Positions 1 through 10,829 of a stretch of DNA of 64,000 bases are shown one piece after another; within the stretch, counting starts at the first letter, position 1; each line of letters starts with the position of its first letter. The notes under the pieces are model-generated. The model made no database searches and was not told the DNA's origin. It was given only the letters and a program-made list of their open reading frames with translations. Source of the stretch: Cordilura impudica (lineage: Eukaryota > Arthropoda > Insecta > Diptera > Scathophagidae); NCBI GenBank assembly GCA_963682025.1, contig OY821519.1, forward strand, positions 194,960,920-195,024,919, in the 5' to 3' direction. Made by a program: the position numbers and the translations under genes.

Positions 1-22
1 CATATTTTTAGAAATAATTTGA

Positions 23-499
23 AAAACAAGTAAGAAAGTTATAGTCGGTCTAGACCTATGACTAAGAATTTTCCTATAGGCAGTATTTTTGAACTACTGA
101 TTAATAGCTGTAATAAACACATACAAACCCAATTTGACTGAGATCTATATGATAATTTGGAACTTATGGCAATTTATGTCGATTTCATAGGGGTCATTTG
201 TATGGGGGCTAGGTCTGAACATGGACCGATTCTCACCAGTTTCAATAGCGTTTATCCCATAGCCGATGGAAGCTTATGTACCAAATTTCATCAAAATATA
301 TTCATATTTGCGACCTGTAGTTTGATTACAAGCATTACATGGACACACAGACGGACGGACGGACATTGCTATTTCGATTCAAAAAGTAATTCTGAGTCGA
401 TCGGTATAATTAAAGATTGGTCTAGGACGAATATTTTTGGTTGTTACAAACAGCAGCACAAAGTCACGATACCCAAACCACATAGTGGTATAGGGTATA
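23..499 (-). repeat. MR repeat copy 1 (internal deletion)
   Basis: MR is the commonest repeat here, about 0.75-0.8 kb when intact. Read in its plus sense it opens with a hairpin (ATACCC and ACCAC arms pairing with GTGGT and GGGTAT), carries a (GTCC)n tract followed by GTCTGTGTGTCCATGTAAA, and closes with a palindrome (ATAGTCGGTC, TA, GACCGACTAT) and CTTACTTGTTTT. This copy is reversed: AAAACAAGTAAG is at 23 and the hairpin end at about 480-499. About 300 bp after the palindrome is missing. The layout resembles dipteran mini-me/Helitron-like interspersed elements that seed GTCY microsatellites; that link is from memory. The open frame across it (157-705) is not a gene: the same false protein recurs in every copy. 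Confidence 0.85.
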
Positions 500-1156
500 A
501 TAAGCATAAACCAAATTTGAGTGGCATTGTTATTAATTTTTTTGGCTGCAGATATGAAAAAGTTCATATCGGGTGCTATATTTATATGGGGACTATGTCA
601 AAAAATGGACCGCTCCTGACCATGTTTGGTAAGGTCACTTATTTTTTGCAAAGACTTATACAAACCAAATTTGAGAAAAATCTGTGCAATATTTTTGTTT
701 TTTAATAGATTTAAGTGAAGATCGGGAAGCAGCTATATATATTTATTTTGGACTACTGATTAGTGGATATAATAAATACATATAAACCCAATTTGGCTGA
801 GATCTATATGATAATTTGGATGTTATGGCAATTTATGTCGATTTCATAGGGGTCATTTGTATGGGGACTAGGTCTGAGTATGGACCGAATTTTACTAATT
901 TCAACAGAGTTCATCCTATGGCCGACAGAAGCTCGTATACCAAATGTCAACAAAATATGTTCATATTTGCGACCTGTAGCTTGATTACAAAGTTTTCATG
1001 GACACACAGACGGACGGACGGACGGACGGACATCGCTAAATCGACTCAGAAAGTGATTCTAAGTCGATCGATATGATAAAAGATGGGCTTAGGTCAAATA
1101 TTTTTGGTAGTTACAAACAGCAGCACAAAGTCATTGTACCCAAACCACATAGTATA
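500..1156 (-). repeat. MR repeat copy 2, fused in tandem to copy 1
   Basis: Reversed MR copy following copy 1 without a spacer. It lacks the AAAACAAGTAAG/palindrome end and begins inside the element (AAGCATAAACC). The GACG tract is at about 1009-1030. It stops within the terminal hairpin (CCACATAGT) at the edge of a reverse-transcriptase fragment, so one element was inserted into or truncated by the other. The head-to-tail join suggests unequal exchange or rolling-circle-like tandem insertion (inference). Confidence 0.8.
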
Positions 1157-1925
1157 ATCAGGCTTCTAAGGGTTAACTCGGTTGCTCGAGTGTTATTTTC
1201 AGACAACTGCACACTATTGTGCTTGATTTTGATATCAGCGATGTAGTTAGAATTGTATTTTGTGTTTTCTTGATTTTTCAAAAATATTTTGGGAAAAGGA
1301 TTATGTCTATACTGAAGACTCCTACAATGTAATTTCCCCATGCAGATATGCCACACCATATGTGGAATTCTACCTGACGGATTACTGTGTTTGTTGCAGC
1401 ATAACTGAACTGATACAATGAATACTTAGTTTTCTTTACAGCTCGTTGAGGTTCGTCGTCTATTTAAGTGAGTTATCAACATGAATTCCTAGATATTTAT
1501 ATGTGTGGACTAATTCAAGGGTGGTATTGCATTGGTCGTTAATGTGTTTTGTTCTGTTGTGTATGCGTATTACATCATGATATTTTAATCTGATTTTGAT
1601 TTGTATCATGTGTAATTGCCTGATATGGATTGGCTTTATCTAGTTGATTTTGCATAATTTTCGCAGCAGTTTCCACATTTTTATTTATCACAACAACAGG
1701 TGTATCATCAGCATATGCATTAGTGTTGCATTCTTTCAGGGTGTTAAGCATATCTTTAACATATACTTGATATAGTAAAGGGTCAAATTTTGATCCTTGT
1801 GGCACTCCTTGGTTTAATTTCATTTCTTTGCTATATTTGTTTTCCATTTTTACACAAGAGCCTCGGAGGTTTAAGTAGCCCGCAAACCAGATAAGACGTT
1901 GCCCCGTATTCCATTTCTATTAAAA
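1150..1925 (-). pseudogene. LINE reverse transcriptase fragment
   Basis: Non-LTR reverse transcriptase remnant on the reverse strand. In order it shows an upstream WFAGYLNLRG segment (about 1870-1905), the QGVPQGS motif followed by DPLLYQVYVKDML (1740-1810), the catalytic YADDT box (about 1700-1715), and the post-catalytic YKYLGIHVDNSLK motif (about 1470-1510). After a frame change comes a C-terminal thumb-like stretch (MVWHICMGKLHCRSL, 1315-1360). Frameshifts and stops separate the blocks, so it is dead. The endonuclease and 5' half are absent. The pattern fits the Jockey/CR1 group of LINEs; I cannot place the clade. Confidence 0.8.
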
Positions 1926-2264
1926 TTAAGCGTCTTGATTGTTTAGTTTTGATAAAATTGATTTTATATTAAAATAAGCTTAAATTTTTGATGTGATTTA
2001 TACAGACCCGGTAGGCTAACATTCGTAAAAATTATACATAACAAAAAACAAAATTTTATTAAAATCTCTCTTACAATCTCCTTCATACAAAATTTTTATA
2101 TTTTTTTAATATCCACAATTTGCATAAAATAACAGTCAAAAATAATAGACAAAATTTAACATAATTTTCACAAAAACATTTTAAACTTAGAAATTTCTCA
2201 AACGAACACGAGCCTTACACTGATCAAACGAAAAATTTATAATCTTAATGCTGGTGCTATTAAC
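1926..2264. other. AT-rich stretch, no feature seen
   Basis: AT-rich sequence between the RT fragment and foldback element A. I see no coding potential, repeat boundary or RNA gene. Confidence 0.5.
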
Positions 2265-4496
2265 ATTAGGGTGGCCCTTCACTATATGGAGAAGAAAAGT
2301 GTTCAAACTCTCGGTCGCACCCCCTAGAAATATGCGAGTAGCAAAAAAAGTGAGAAATACAAAGTTTTGGGCCAATCGAAAAACATTTATAGGGTGCTCA
2401 AGCGATTGAAAATTTCAAGTGTGTTTATATGGGGAATATATGATTGTTTTTCAGATTTTACGAGAACTTCGTTCTGAAGCTGAATTTTTCCGAAAAATGG
2501 TTATATAATTCGGGATAAGTATTAAATTGTCTTTCAAGAAGCTATAAAACTTCAAAATCGAATGGATATTCGCCAAGAAATTGCAAATGCCCCAGCAACG
2601 GCATTTTTGGCATTTTTTTCAACTTTAAGAAATTAATTAAAGCCAACATTTTATTTTAGTCTCTATATCTGTAAGTACTCAGATATGAAGTATTGTTTTA
2701 TTACCACCTTGTTAATCTATTATTATTATTATTATTTTTTTTTTTTTTTGATAAAATTTTGAAAACTCCTTTCGAATAATTTTCTTAAACAAAATTTAAA
2801 AAAATTGATCTGACTCTTTAACGTTTTGTTAAATGCATTCTAGAGATCTACTGTGCGAATTTTTGGGTAAATCCCTATTCCAGAATTTTTTTGACAATTA
2901 TTTTATTTTTTCGGATTTCGAGAAAAATTAGATTTTTGTAAAATATTCTAAATGTACTCGTTCTAAATACTTTGTATCATCACTTTTTTGTATTCATCAC
3001 TGTTCTACCTTTAAATGTTATATTTTATATTAATAGCCTAGGGTTTCCGAAAAAAATATTATGACCCCATTAAAATTAATATAATAATATAAAATTAAAG
3101 GAAATCAAGACTTATTGCAAGTCGTAAGTGATTACAGAAAACAATTTGAATCGCACACTAAATCGTCCTTTAATACACCAAAAATAAATAGAATTAATTT
3201 TATATTTCATATTCTTTTGAATAAATTGTTTTTTATTAGCTTTGGGTCATTTGTGGATCTTCTTATTTCAATTAGAAGAATATAGATATAGTTTTTATAC
3301 ATTAAAAATAATTTTATAAGAAAATTGGTTAAAAGTTGTTTTAATTTATATTTGCAAGCAATAAGCAGATAGTTGCACCAAAGATATTTTACAATGGATT
3401 ATTTTGATCCCAGGAGCACTGAAGGGTTAAATAAATATAAATTAGCCGAATTATTTTTCTTAAATTCGAAGAGTGGTTACATCGAGTTTAATAGAAAAAC
3501 TCGTTTTCCGTAATTCTATTTAAAAATTTTAAAAATAGCTTAACATCCAATGGGTTAACGTTCTAGGATTTATCTCACATTTTAGGAACGGAAGTTCTAC
3601 ACATTTATTTATTATATTCTAGGTGTCGCATCTAAAAATTCAATAGCACTTACAAAATATTTGAATTTTTTGAATAAATTGTCTTTTATAAGCTTGGGGT
3701 CATATTATATTTTCCGAAACTGTGGACTATTAAGATAAAATATAAAATTTAAAAGTAGACATACTATTTAGAAGTAGTACATTTACAGAATATTTTACAC
3801 AAATCCCATTTTTCTCGAAATCCGCAAAAATAAAATCCTTATCAAAAAAATTCTGGCGCAGGGATTTACCAAAAAATTCACACAGTTGTTCGCTAATATG
3901 CTATTAAGATGAACTTAAAGAGCTAGATCAATTTTTTTAAATTTTGTTAAAGAAAATTTTACAAAACTTGAAAAGGGAGTTTTCAAAACTTTATCAAAAA
4001 AAAATTCCATTTTCGGTCTCAATGCTTAATAGGTTAACAATGTGGTAATAAAACAGTACTTCATATCTAAGTACTTACAGGTACAGAGACTAAAACAAAA
4101 TGTTGGCTTTAATTAATTTCTTAAAGTTGAAAAAAAATCCTATCAAATTTCATGATGTAGTTTTTTTTAGCACAAAAGTGGTCTGGGGCATTTGCAATTT
4201 CTTGGCGAGGTTTCATTCGATTTTAAAGTTTAATAGCTTCTTGGAAAGATAATTTAATACTGATTCCCAATTATATAACAGTTTGTCGAATATAGAACAA
4301 TAGAACGATATTCTCGTAAAATCTGAAAAAAAAAACTTATATTTTCCCCATATAAACACACTTGAAATTTTCAATCGCGTTGAGCACCCTCTATATGTTT
4401 TTTGATTGGCCCAAAACTTTGTATTTCTCACATTTTTGCTATTCGGGGGTGCGACTGAGAGTTTGAACACTTTTTTTTATTACGGGCCACCCTAAT
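2265..4496. mobile_element. Foldback element FB-A (long inverted arms)
   Basis: Begins ATTAGGGTGGCCC and ends with its reverse complement (GGGCCACCCTAAT at 4484-4496). The whole left arm (2265 to about 3080) is repeated in inverted orientation in the right arm (about 3690-4496). Landmarks occur on both arms: TTTCAAGTGTGTTTATATGG, AAATTGATCT, and GGATTTCGAGAAAAAT. The centre is AT-rich and holds no open frame of note. Three more copies lie at 24523, 34310 and 44485. Short frames such as 4213-4470 and 2187-2375 are the same arm read on opposite strands. Likely a non-autonomous foldback DNA transposon; superfamily unknown. The target duplication is unclear because CAT flanks both ends. Confidence 0.8.
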
Positions 4497-4509
4497 GAAC
4501 ATGTTAGAA

Positions 4510-5385
4510 TATGAAGCCTACACAACTTTTATACATCAACAAAACGTAGAACAAACCATATGACTAAAAACACCAAAGAGACACAAATATCAAAATTTAA
4601 TACAGTGAAAAAAATCTTTTTAAATTTCACTGTCTAACCTTCAATGAAAATTGTTTTGAAAATAAAACTAATTTATAAATCCCAATGGAATGCAAATGGA
4701 TGTTGCTAGAACAAAATTGGCAAATAAAATTAGGAGCTTCAAAAGAAAAATACAATATACAGAGAAGGACAAATTTATTCTTACAATATTCAAGAAAACA
4801 CGGAGATTTTTGAGACAACATAATGACGTATTTATTATAAATACTGATAAAGGCAGTAAAACAGTAGCAATATAAAAACATGAATACGAATTAAAAATGA
4901 GGTAATTATTAGATAACAAAAGTTCTTAAAAAATACTAAGAACAGATCCAACCTTATATAGGAGCAAATACATTGATTTATGGCAATAGCGAAAACTCTT
5001 ATGCTCGGCTGCCACTGCTCCTCGTATTTATGGGTTACCAAAAATCCATAAAACTGGAATTCCTCTTTATATAGGTGCTATCTTGAAAAATATTATATAT
5101 GACAATTACAATGTTAAAAACTCCTTAGAAGTCAAGAAACAACTGATGAGCCAAAAGCTTGTATCGTTTCATGTGATATCGTTGTTCACAAATATCGCAG
5201 TCCATATGGCAATAAAAGATATTATGAACAAATGAGCACTATAAAAAAACTTCACAAAAATCCCCAATTCAAAACTCTTACATTTATTAAAATTTTGTCT
5301 TAATGAAAACAATTACTTTAAATATGGAGATAAATTATATTACCATATCTTGGGTATGCCAATGGGCAATCCTCTCTCCCCAACG
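4510..5385 (+). pseudogene. Penelope-like element, RT N-terminal part
   Basis: Degenerate 5' part of a Penelope-like retroelement. Visible blocks are DVFIINTDKGSKTVAI (about 4825-4872), a GLPKIHKTGIPL motif (about 5025-5062), KNSLEVKKQLMS followed by VSFHVISLFTNI (5115-5200), and GMPMGNPLSPT ending exactly at 5385. The SLFTN and GLPKIHK motifs are characteristic of Penelope reverse transcriptase. Frameshifts and stops occur throughout. The reading continues at 7471 (ADIILDC), because a TIR transposon with a CAACG duplication sits between the halves. Two more Penelope copies are at 19580 and 56536. Confidence 0.85.
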
Positions 5386-7465
5386 CACATTGGGTTGAAA
5401 AGGGTCAAAAGTGAGGATTAATTCAAAATGTGAAATGAGTATTTTGTAATAAATTTTTATACCGGGTAACAGAGTATAAAATAGGTCATCACCAACTGTC
5501 AAAATTATTGTTCTAAGTTGTTTACTTTTCTTGCTATACTCTCTCAAAGTTCAACAATTTTTTTTAATTTTGCTCGAAGTGGTAAAAAGTGAAAAACGAG
5601 ATATTTCAAGTTTAATTTTTTTAATTTTTTTTTAAATTCTAACTTATTTCAAATTGATGCATCCACTTCAGGTATTTGGCTGTATTATTAAAAAAAAAAA
5701 ATTTTTAGATAAATGTTTTAGAAATATTTTTAATAAGTTTTTGAAAATTGTCCTAAAAAGAGGGTATTTTTTAAAAAGAGATTGAGTTTCAACGTAATTC
5801 TAGATGAGATCTGGTAAAACAATTTACATTGTAGCATAATATGGGATTTCTACTTGTGTATTCCAAAAAAAACATTTTGCCAATACTTGCCAACGAATGT
5901 AATATTCAAGTTTTTATTAAAACTCCCCAGTATAAAATCAAAAAAAAAGAAAATGCTTGAAAACACAACAGAAAAAATCTTTTTTTTAGTTTTTGTTTTG
6001 TATTTATTTTCGTAGCTGTGATTGTTATTGTTGCTGTTGTAAATGTGTAACCTAGTATTACAATAAATAATTTTAATGATCATGCACATTATAGTGAAGC
6101 GAAAAATCGAAAAATCTTCACTTATCATATAAAATTTCAATCAAAAAATGGCAGGCTAGGTCTGATGATGATAAAAAAATGGTTTCAGTAACAAAATTAC
6201 GGATTCAAAAAGACTTTAGAGAGAAAACTGGACTGATCGTGGACCAACCAAAGCCAGGTTTTGGAAACTCTAATGATGGCAACACTGCCAGACGGTTTTT
6301 TCAAAATGCAGATGTTTCTGCTCAAATCACAAAAGTTGATGCAGAATTGATAGAAAGAATGCATGTGATACATATTGCTGTATCTTGCGGGCACGAGATT
6401 CACGTAGAAAAATTTAGAAAATATACTCAGAATGCAGCCAGATATTTTGTTAAGCTCTATCCGTGGTATTATATGCCTCCAACTTTACATAAATTCCCTA
6501 TTTACGGGCCAGAAATAGTAAGATACGCCTTGTTGCCAATAGGTCAACCATCTGAGGAAGCTTAAGAAGCTAGAAATAAAGATTTTAAAAATTACAGAGA
6601 ACACTATTCTCGTAAATACAGTCGGGAGAAGTCAAATGAAGATATATTCAATAGGTTACTTCTTAGTTCGGATCCTTTAATTACCACTAAAAGCAAAAAT
6701 TATGCCAAAAAAATATATAATATACAACAGATGGCACTAGATTTATTAATTTTGCCCAAGATTTCTGATGAAGAAGAGAGTAATGAAGATATTGATGATG
6801 ATAATTATAAAGATGCTGATTATATTTATGAAGGTGATGATAATACGGAGGTTCCTTGATTTTAATTGTATATATATATATATATATATAAGTTTCTCTT
6901 AAATAAGAACAATATAAAATAAAAAATAAACAATAACAATAAATGCATACAAAATTTTCAATTATAAATGCAGCAATATATTCAATATTTTTTTAATTTT
7001 TCTGAAATGGTCGTTTGTTTTGTGCTTATAATTATTCCTCAATAATAACATAATATTATTTTATAATGTGAATTTTTTGAGTTAAATTTGTAGAATTTGT
7101 AGAATTGTGGAAAATAAAATCGGATTTTAAAATTAAATTTTTATAATATAAATACATATTAAATATTTAATATTTTATTTAAAAAAAATTTTTTTCTAAA
7201 AGCACATTAACTTAATTCTAACTTGAAATTTCATTTACTAATTTATGGCTTTTTATAGTTACAGCGAAAATTGTAAGAAAAGATCATTTTTTCCAAAACA
7301 CAAAAAAGCTCCTAACGGGTTAAAACAAAATTTTTTTTCCACTTTTTTTTTTAAATGGTGGGTTTTTATGCATTAATGAATATCCATTAAAAAAAATTAA
7401 CAATAATTTGAAATTACGTCTTCCCTGAGTTTATCCTCACTTTTAATGCTTTTTAACCCATTGTG
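5386..7465 (+). mobile_element. TIR transposon inserted in Penelope (CAACG duplication)
   Basis: A 2,080-bp insertion. The left end CACATTGGGTTGAAAAG and the inverted right end CACAATGGGTTAAAAAG match, and the match continues in AAAAGTGAGGAT. The flanks are CAACG (5381-5385) and CAACG (7466-7470). The uninterrupted site is seen in the Penelope copy at 19861, where CCAACG runs straight into ACAGCAGAC, so the boundaries are firm. It carries the C-terminal part of one recognisable but unclassified transposon gene (6179-6859). I cannot assign a superfamily from memory. Confidence 0.85.
6179..6859 (+). pseudogene. Conserved arthropod transposon protein, C-terminal part
   Basis: About 226 codons with one internal stop (TAA, 6563-6565) after 128 codons; the same frame then stays open to TGA at 6857-6859. 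The first half has VDQPKPGFGNSNDGNTARRF and a later LYPWYYMPPTLHKFPIYGPE stretch. After the stop come EARNKDFKNYREHYSRKYSR and LLLSSDPLI, ending in an acidic tail rich in Asp and Glu. I recognise this combination as a family repeated in many arthropod genomes and usually left uncharacterised; its presence between TIRs with a target duplication supports a transposition protein. The domain upstream of QPKPG is missing, so this copy is 5'-deleted as well as stopped. Function is not known to me. Confidence 0.7.
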
Positions 7466-7760
7466 CAACGGTAGCAGACATAATCCTTGACTGTTTATTG
7501 AATTGAAAAAGAAAAATATTTATATAAAATACATAACAAAATATGTAGATGATATATTAGCTATAATCCTAGCAACAACCTAGACAACAAAGAAGAAATA
7601 TTATCAACTCTGAATAATTATCACCCCAAAATTCAATTTAAAATGGAAATGGAAAGTAACAAAAAAATTGCATACCTGGATATGGAACTCCACCACACTG
7701 ATAGCAAAATTACGGCAACCCCACCGTGAAGACCTCAAAAATTTTATTTGTCTTAACAAA
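7466..7760 (+). pseudogene. Penelope-like element, RT catalytic part
   Basis: Continuation of the Penelope copy interrupted at 5385. After the duplicated CAACG it reads ADIILDC, then in another frame IKYITKYVDDILAI with the catalytic YVDD box (about 7530-7565). This is followed by LNNYHPKIQFKMEMESNKKIAYLDME (about 7610-7690). Frameshifts are present. The connector and GIY-YIG endonuclease are missing; homology fades near 7730. Confidence 0.8.
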
Positions 7761-7854
7761 TTTTTTTTTTAAATAAATACAGTTGGATTAAAGTTATAAA
7801 TATACAAAAACTTTTTTTTTTTTTAATAAATTAAATAATAAGTGATATCAGTTT

Positions 7855-8495
7855 TATAAAATACAATCAACAAATACCGTCGCAGCATTAAAAACAACCA
7901 TAAGATTTTCCACTTCATTGTAAATTGGTGGTAAAAGAAGAGGAAGATGACTTTATTGAGTGCGACAAGTGCACAAAAATATATCATGTATTTTGTACAA
8001 CTAAGATCATCTACTAAAGCATGAATGTGAAGAATTTGTTTGTCATCTGTGTGATGGTAGTGGTACCCTTAAATTAGAGTTAAATGAGATTAAAGAGAAA
8101 TTAAATAAACTTGATCAGCTGTCTGTTTTGAACGAAACAATGACTTTTATGTCAAAACAGTATGACGATATTTTAAAGGGTGTTGCAGAAAATAAAAGAA
8201 AATTGGAAGCAGAACAAAAGGACAACAAATTATTAAAAGTTGAAGTGGAAAATCTTAAAAGTTCTGTTAAATATTTAAATGATCAGAGAGTCTGCAGTGG
8301 AAACTGTTTTGAAATTATCAAGTGAAGCAGGTGTTCAAATGCAGCAGGAATCTATTGATGATGCTTATTTTATTAAAAAAAATGAAAAGCAATACAGCAC
8401 AAATGGTTGTTGTTAAATTCAACTCAAAGCAGTCAAAAGAAAAACTGATACCAATAAAATCAAAATTGAAAGATAAGGAAGTTACAAAAGACGTT
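7855..8495 (+). pseudogene. LINE ORF1 remnant: PHD-like finger plus coiled coil
   Basis: A decayed ORF1-type protein. The first block reads KEEEDDFIECDKCTKIYHVFC (about 7933-7998), and after a frame change LLKHECEEFVCHLCDG (8010-8057). Together these give the CxxC, H-x2-C and CxxC spacing of a PHD finger whose first Cys pair is damaged. Next is a Lys/Glu-rich heptad region typical of a coiled coil (8060-8300), then VLKLSSEAGVQMQQESIDDAYF and VVVKFNSKQSKEKL (8305-8480) in a shifted frame. PHD domains are known in ORF1 of CR1-like LINEs, so this is probably the 5' part of such an element. It is cut by MR copy 3 at 8496. Confidence 0.65.
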
Positions 8496-9256
8496 TTTAT
8501 ACCCTATACCACTATGTTGTTTGGGTATAATGACTTTGTGCTGCTGTCTGTAACTACCAAAAATATTTGACCTAGACCCATCATTTATTATACTGATCGA
8601 ATCAGAATCACTAACTGATTCGATTTAACGATGTCCGTCCGTCCGTCCGTCTGTGTGTCCATGTAAACTTTGTAATCAAACTGCAGGTCGTAAATATGAA
8701 TATATTTCGATGAAATTTGGTAGATAAACTTCTATAGGATGAACGCTGTTGAAACTGGTGAGAATCGGGGTATGTTCAGACCTAGCCCCCATACAAATAA
8801 CCCCTATGAAATCGACATAAATTGCCTTAAGATCCAAATTGTCATATAGATCTTACTCAAATTGGGTTTATATGCGTTTATTACATCCGTTAATAAGTAG
8901 TCCAAAAATGAGCCCTACGGGACAATTCTTAGTCACAGATCCCATATAGAGCTATTTCCCGATCTTCACCTAAATCTACCAAAAAAAAAAAATATTGTAC
9001 AGTTTTTTCTCAAATTTGGTTTGTATGTATTTTTTTAAGATCAGTCCATTGTTCGATCTAGTCCCCATATAAATATAGCTCCGATATTAACTTTCATATC
9101 TGCAGCCAAACAAAAATTAATAACAATGCCACTCAAATTTGGTTTATGCTTATATGCTATATCCACTTAGTTGGACCGAAGAGGTAGGGTCTCTAAGCCA
9201 TGGTAGGGGGTATCGCATAGTCGGTCTAGACCGACTATAATTTTCTTACTTGTTTT
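8496..9256 (+). repeat. MR repeat copy 3 (near full length)
   Basis: Complete MR in plus sense: ATACCCTATACCACTATG at about 8499, the CCGT tract at 8637-8652, the palindrome end at about 9219-9240 and CTTACTTGTTTT finishing at 9256. It interrupts the LINE ORF1 remnant. About 80 bp between the second T-rich segment and CAGTCCATTG is deleted relative to other copies. Confidence 0.85.
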
Positions 9257-9733
9257 AGAAATGTGCCTTCTAAAACTGCATGACAATATGGACTGTGAAA
9301 ATAGCCCAAACATTTCGCAAAAGTGGGTGCTTGCATTTTTAAAACACTGCACTTGCGTGCAGGCGAAAAAATAAAATAGCCACACTGGTTGCTCGCATCT
9401 TTAAAATGCTGGGAGTACCTTGTGCCGTTGACGAAAAATTTTTATTTTAAAATCACGAGATTTTTTGTTAAACCTTCTCATAAGGTAATAAATGCAGAAC
9501 GTTAAATTTAAATTTTTGTAAATTTTGTTCATTAATTAAAGAACGAAAGAGCGAGATATTAGGAGTTGGGTGCACTTCTATATAAATAAATATTTAATTT
9601 TGAATAATTTTAATTGATTTTTGCGTGAAATTTCATAAGCAAATTATTGAATAATTTTTTGGCTTTTTTTTTAAATTTTCATGTTTTTGGGCAATTTTTG
9701 ATTTAATTGGGCAACATTTTTTTAATTTTAATT
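9257..9733. other. AT-rich spacer with a short direct repeat
   Basis: No gene seen. Two similar blocks occur about 53 bp apart: GCTTGCATTTTTAAAACACTG at about 9330 and GCTCGCATCTTTAAAATGCT at about 9390. Confidence 0.4.
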
Positions 9734-9855
9734 TATACCCTGTTTCGATGAAACAATTCGTTACTGACGAACGAAAATTTGTATGAAGAACAAAAACAAA
9801 ATACACACAAATTTTCGTTCGTCTGTGACGAATTATGTTATGGAAACAGGGTATA
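9734..9855. mobile_element. Short hairpin MITE with TA flanks
   Basis: Two ~50-bp inverted arms form a near-complete hairpin. The left arm starts TATACCCTGTTTC and ends GACGAACGAAAATTTGT; the right arm is its inverse (ACAAATTTTCGTTCGTC through GAAACAGGGTATA). The loop is about 20 bp. TA at both tips fits a Tc1/mariner-type target duplication. No coding capacity, as expected for a MITE. Confidence 0.8.
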
Positions 9856-9966
9856 AATTTTTGTTTATTTTTTGTTAATTAATTTCAGTGTCAGAACAAT
9901 TAGAATATAATTCTTTTATAGCTCAATATATAGTTCGATTTCTATCATCGATTTTGAATTTTTTTC

Positions 9967-10230
9967 GGGTATACCGATCGACTCAGAATCACTTTCTGAT
10001 TCGATTTAGCGATGTCCGTCCGTCGTCCGTCTGTGTGTCCATGTAAACTTTGTTATCAAACTGCAGATCGCAAATATGAACATGTTTTGATGAAATTTGG
10101 TGTATAAGATTTCATCGGCCATAGGATGAACGCTATTGAAATTGGTGAAATTCGGTCTATGTTCAGACCTAGTCCCCTATGAAGTCGACATAAATTGTCT
10201 AGACCGACTATAATTTTCTTTCTTGTTTTT
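9967..10230 (+). repeat. MR repeat copy 4 (internally deleted)
   Basis: Starts inside MR at GGTATACCGATCGACTCAG, keeps the GTCC tract (10014-10030), then jumps from the GAAGTCGACATAAATTG segment straight to CTAGACCGACTATAATTTTC and the terminal TTGTTTTT. About 430 bp of the 3' half is deleted. Confidence 0.8.
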
Positions 10231-10248
10231 TTTGTTATGGTTTTTCAT

Positions 10249-10332
10249 TGGCCAGCCCATTTTTCTGATCACAATCCCATAGAATACGTCTGCAGGATCA
10301 CGGAACGCAAAATCTTCGGTGGCAATAAATAA
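10249..10332 (+). pseudogene. Tc1-like transposase C-terminal scrap
   Basis: A 27-codon remnant reading WPAHFSDHNPIEYVCRITER and ending at TAA (10330-10332). It corresponds to the WPAxSPDLNPIE signature around the last catalytic residue of Tc1 transposases; the catalytic Asp is in SDHN. Nothing else of the element is visible nearby, and it directly follows MR copy 4. Confidence 0.6.
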
Positions 10333-10829
10333 AACCGTTGTAAGACAAGCACAAATGATCTTCGTTAAAACGTTGTAAGTGGTAGCCTATAAAGAATATT
10401 TGATTTCATATCCAACAATGAAGGCTCTGTTCTCTATTAGACTAAAAATAGTTTTTAGTTTTAATTCATAATATTTTTATTTTAATTTTAATATTAATTT
10501 TTAGAATTGAGACCAAAATTTTGCACCATGAGAGAAACTAGCTTGTAGTTAGAATTGTAAATAAAACCAATATATTTTCAGAAAACCTCTTGGATACATC
10601 ATTTTTTTAAATACAAGTAAAATTATTAAATTCGGCTGTAATTATACACAATATTATTACCAGGGTTGTCAACAATAGATTTTTTTCAATGATGTTAAAA
10701 ATTAATAAGACAATAAACAATATATCGAGCAATATAAGTTGCTGCTAAGAGTGGTGGAAATTATCTAACGATTTGAAATTTCGATCTCATTCTAAACGCG
10801 GTGATTTAACTGCAGATGCGCTTTTGATA

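Noticed and set aside
816..1076. Protein-like frames of 60-100 codons in MR copies
   Set aside because: The same frame appears in all copies of a non-coding hairpin repeat, its C-terminal repeats are just the GTCC tract, and no family motif is present.
4213..4470. Repeated frame with KFWANQK and KISSVFIWGKY (also 2187-2375 and 26370-26564)
   Set aside because: These are readings of foldback arms; the frame is broken differently in each copy.
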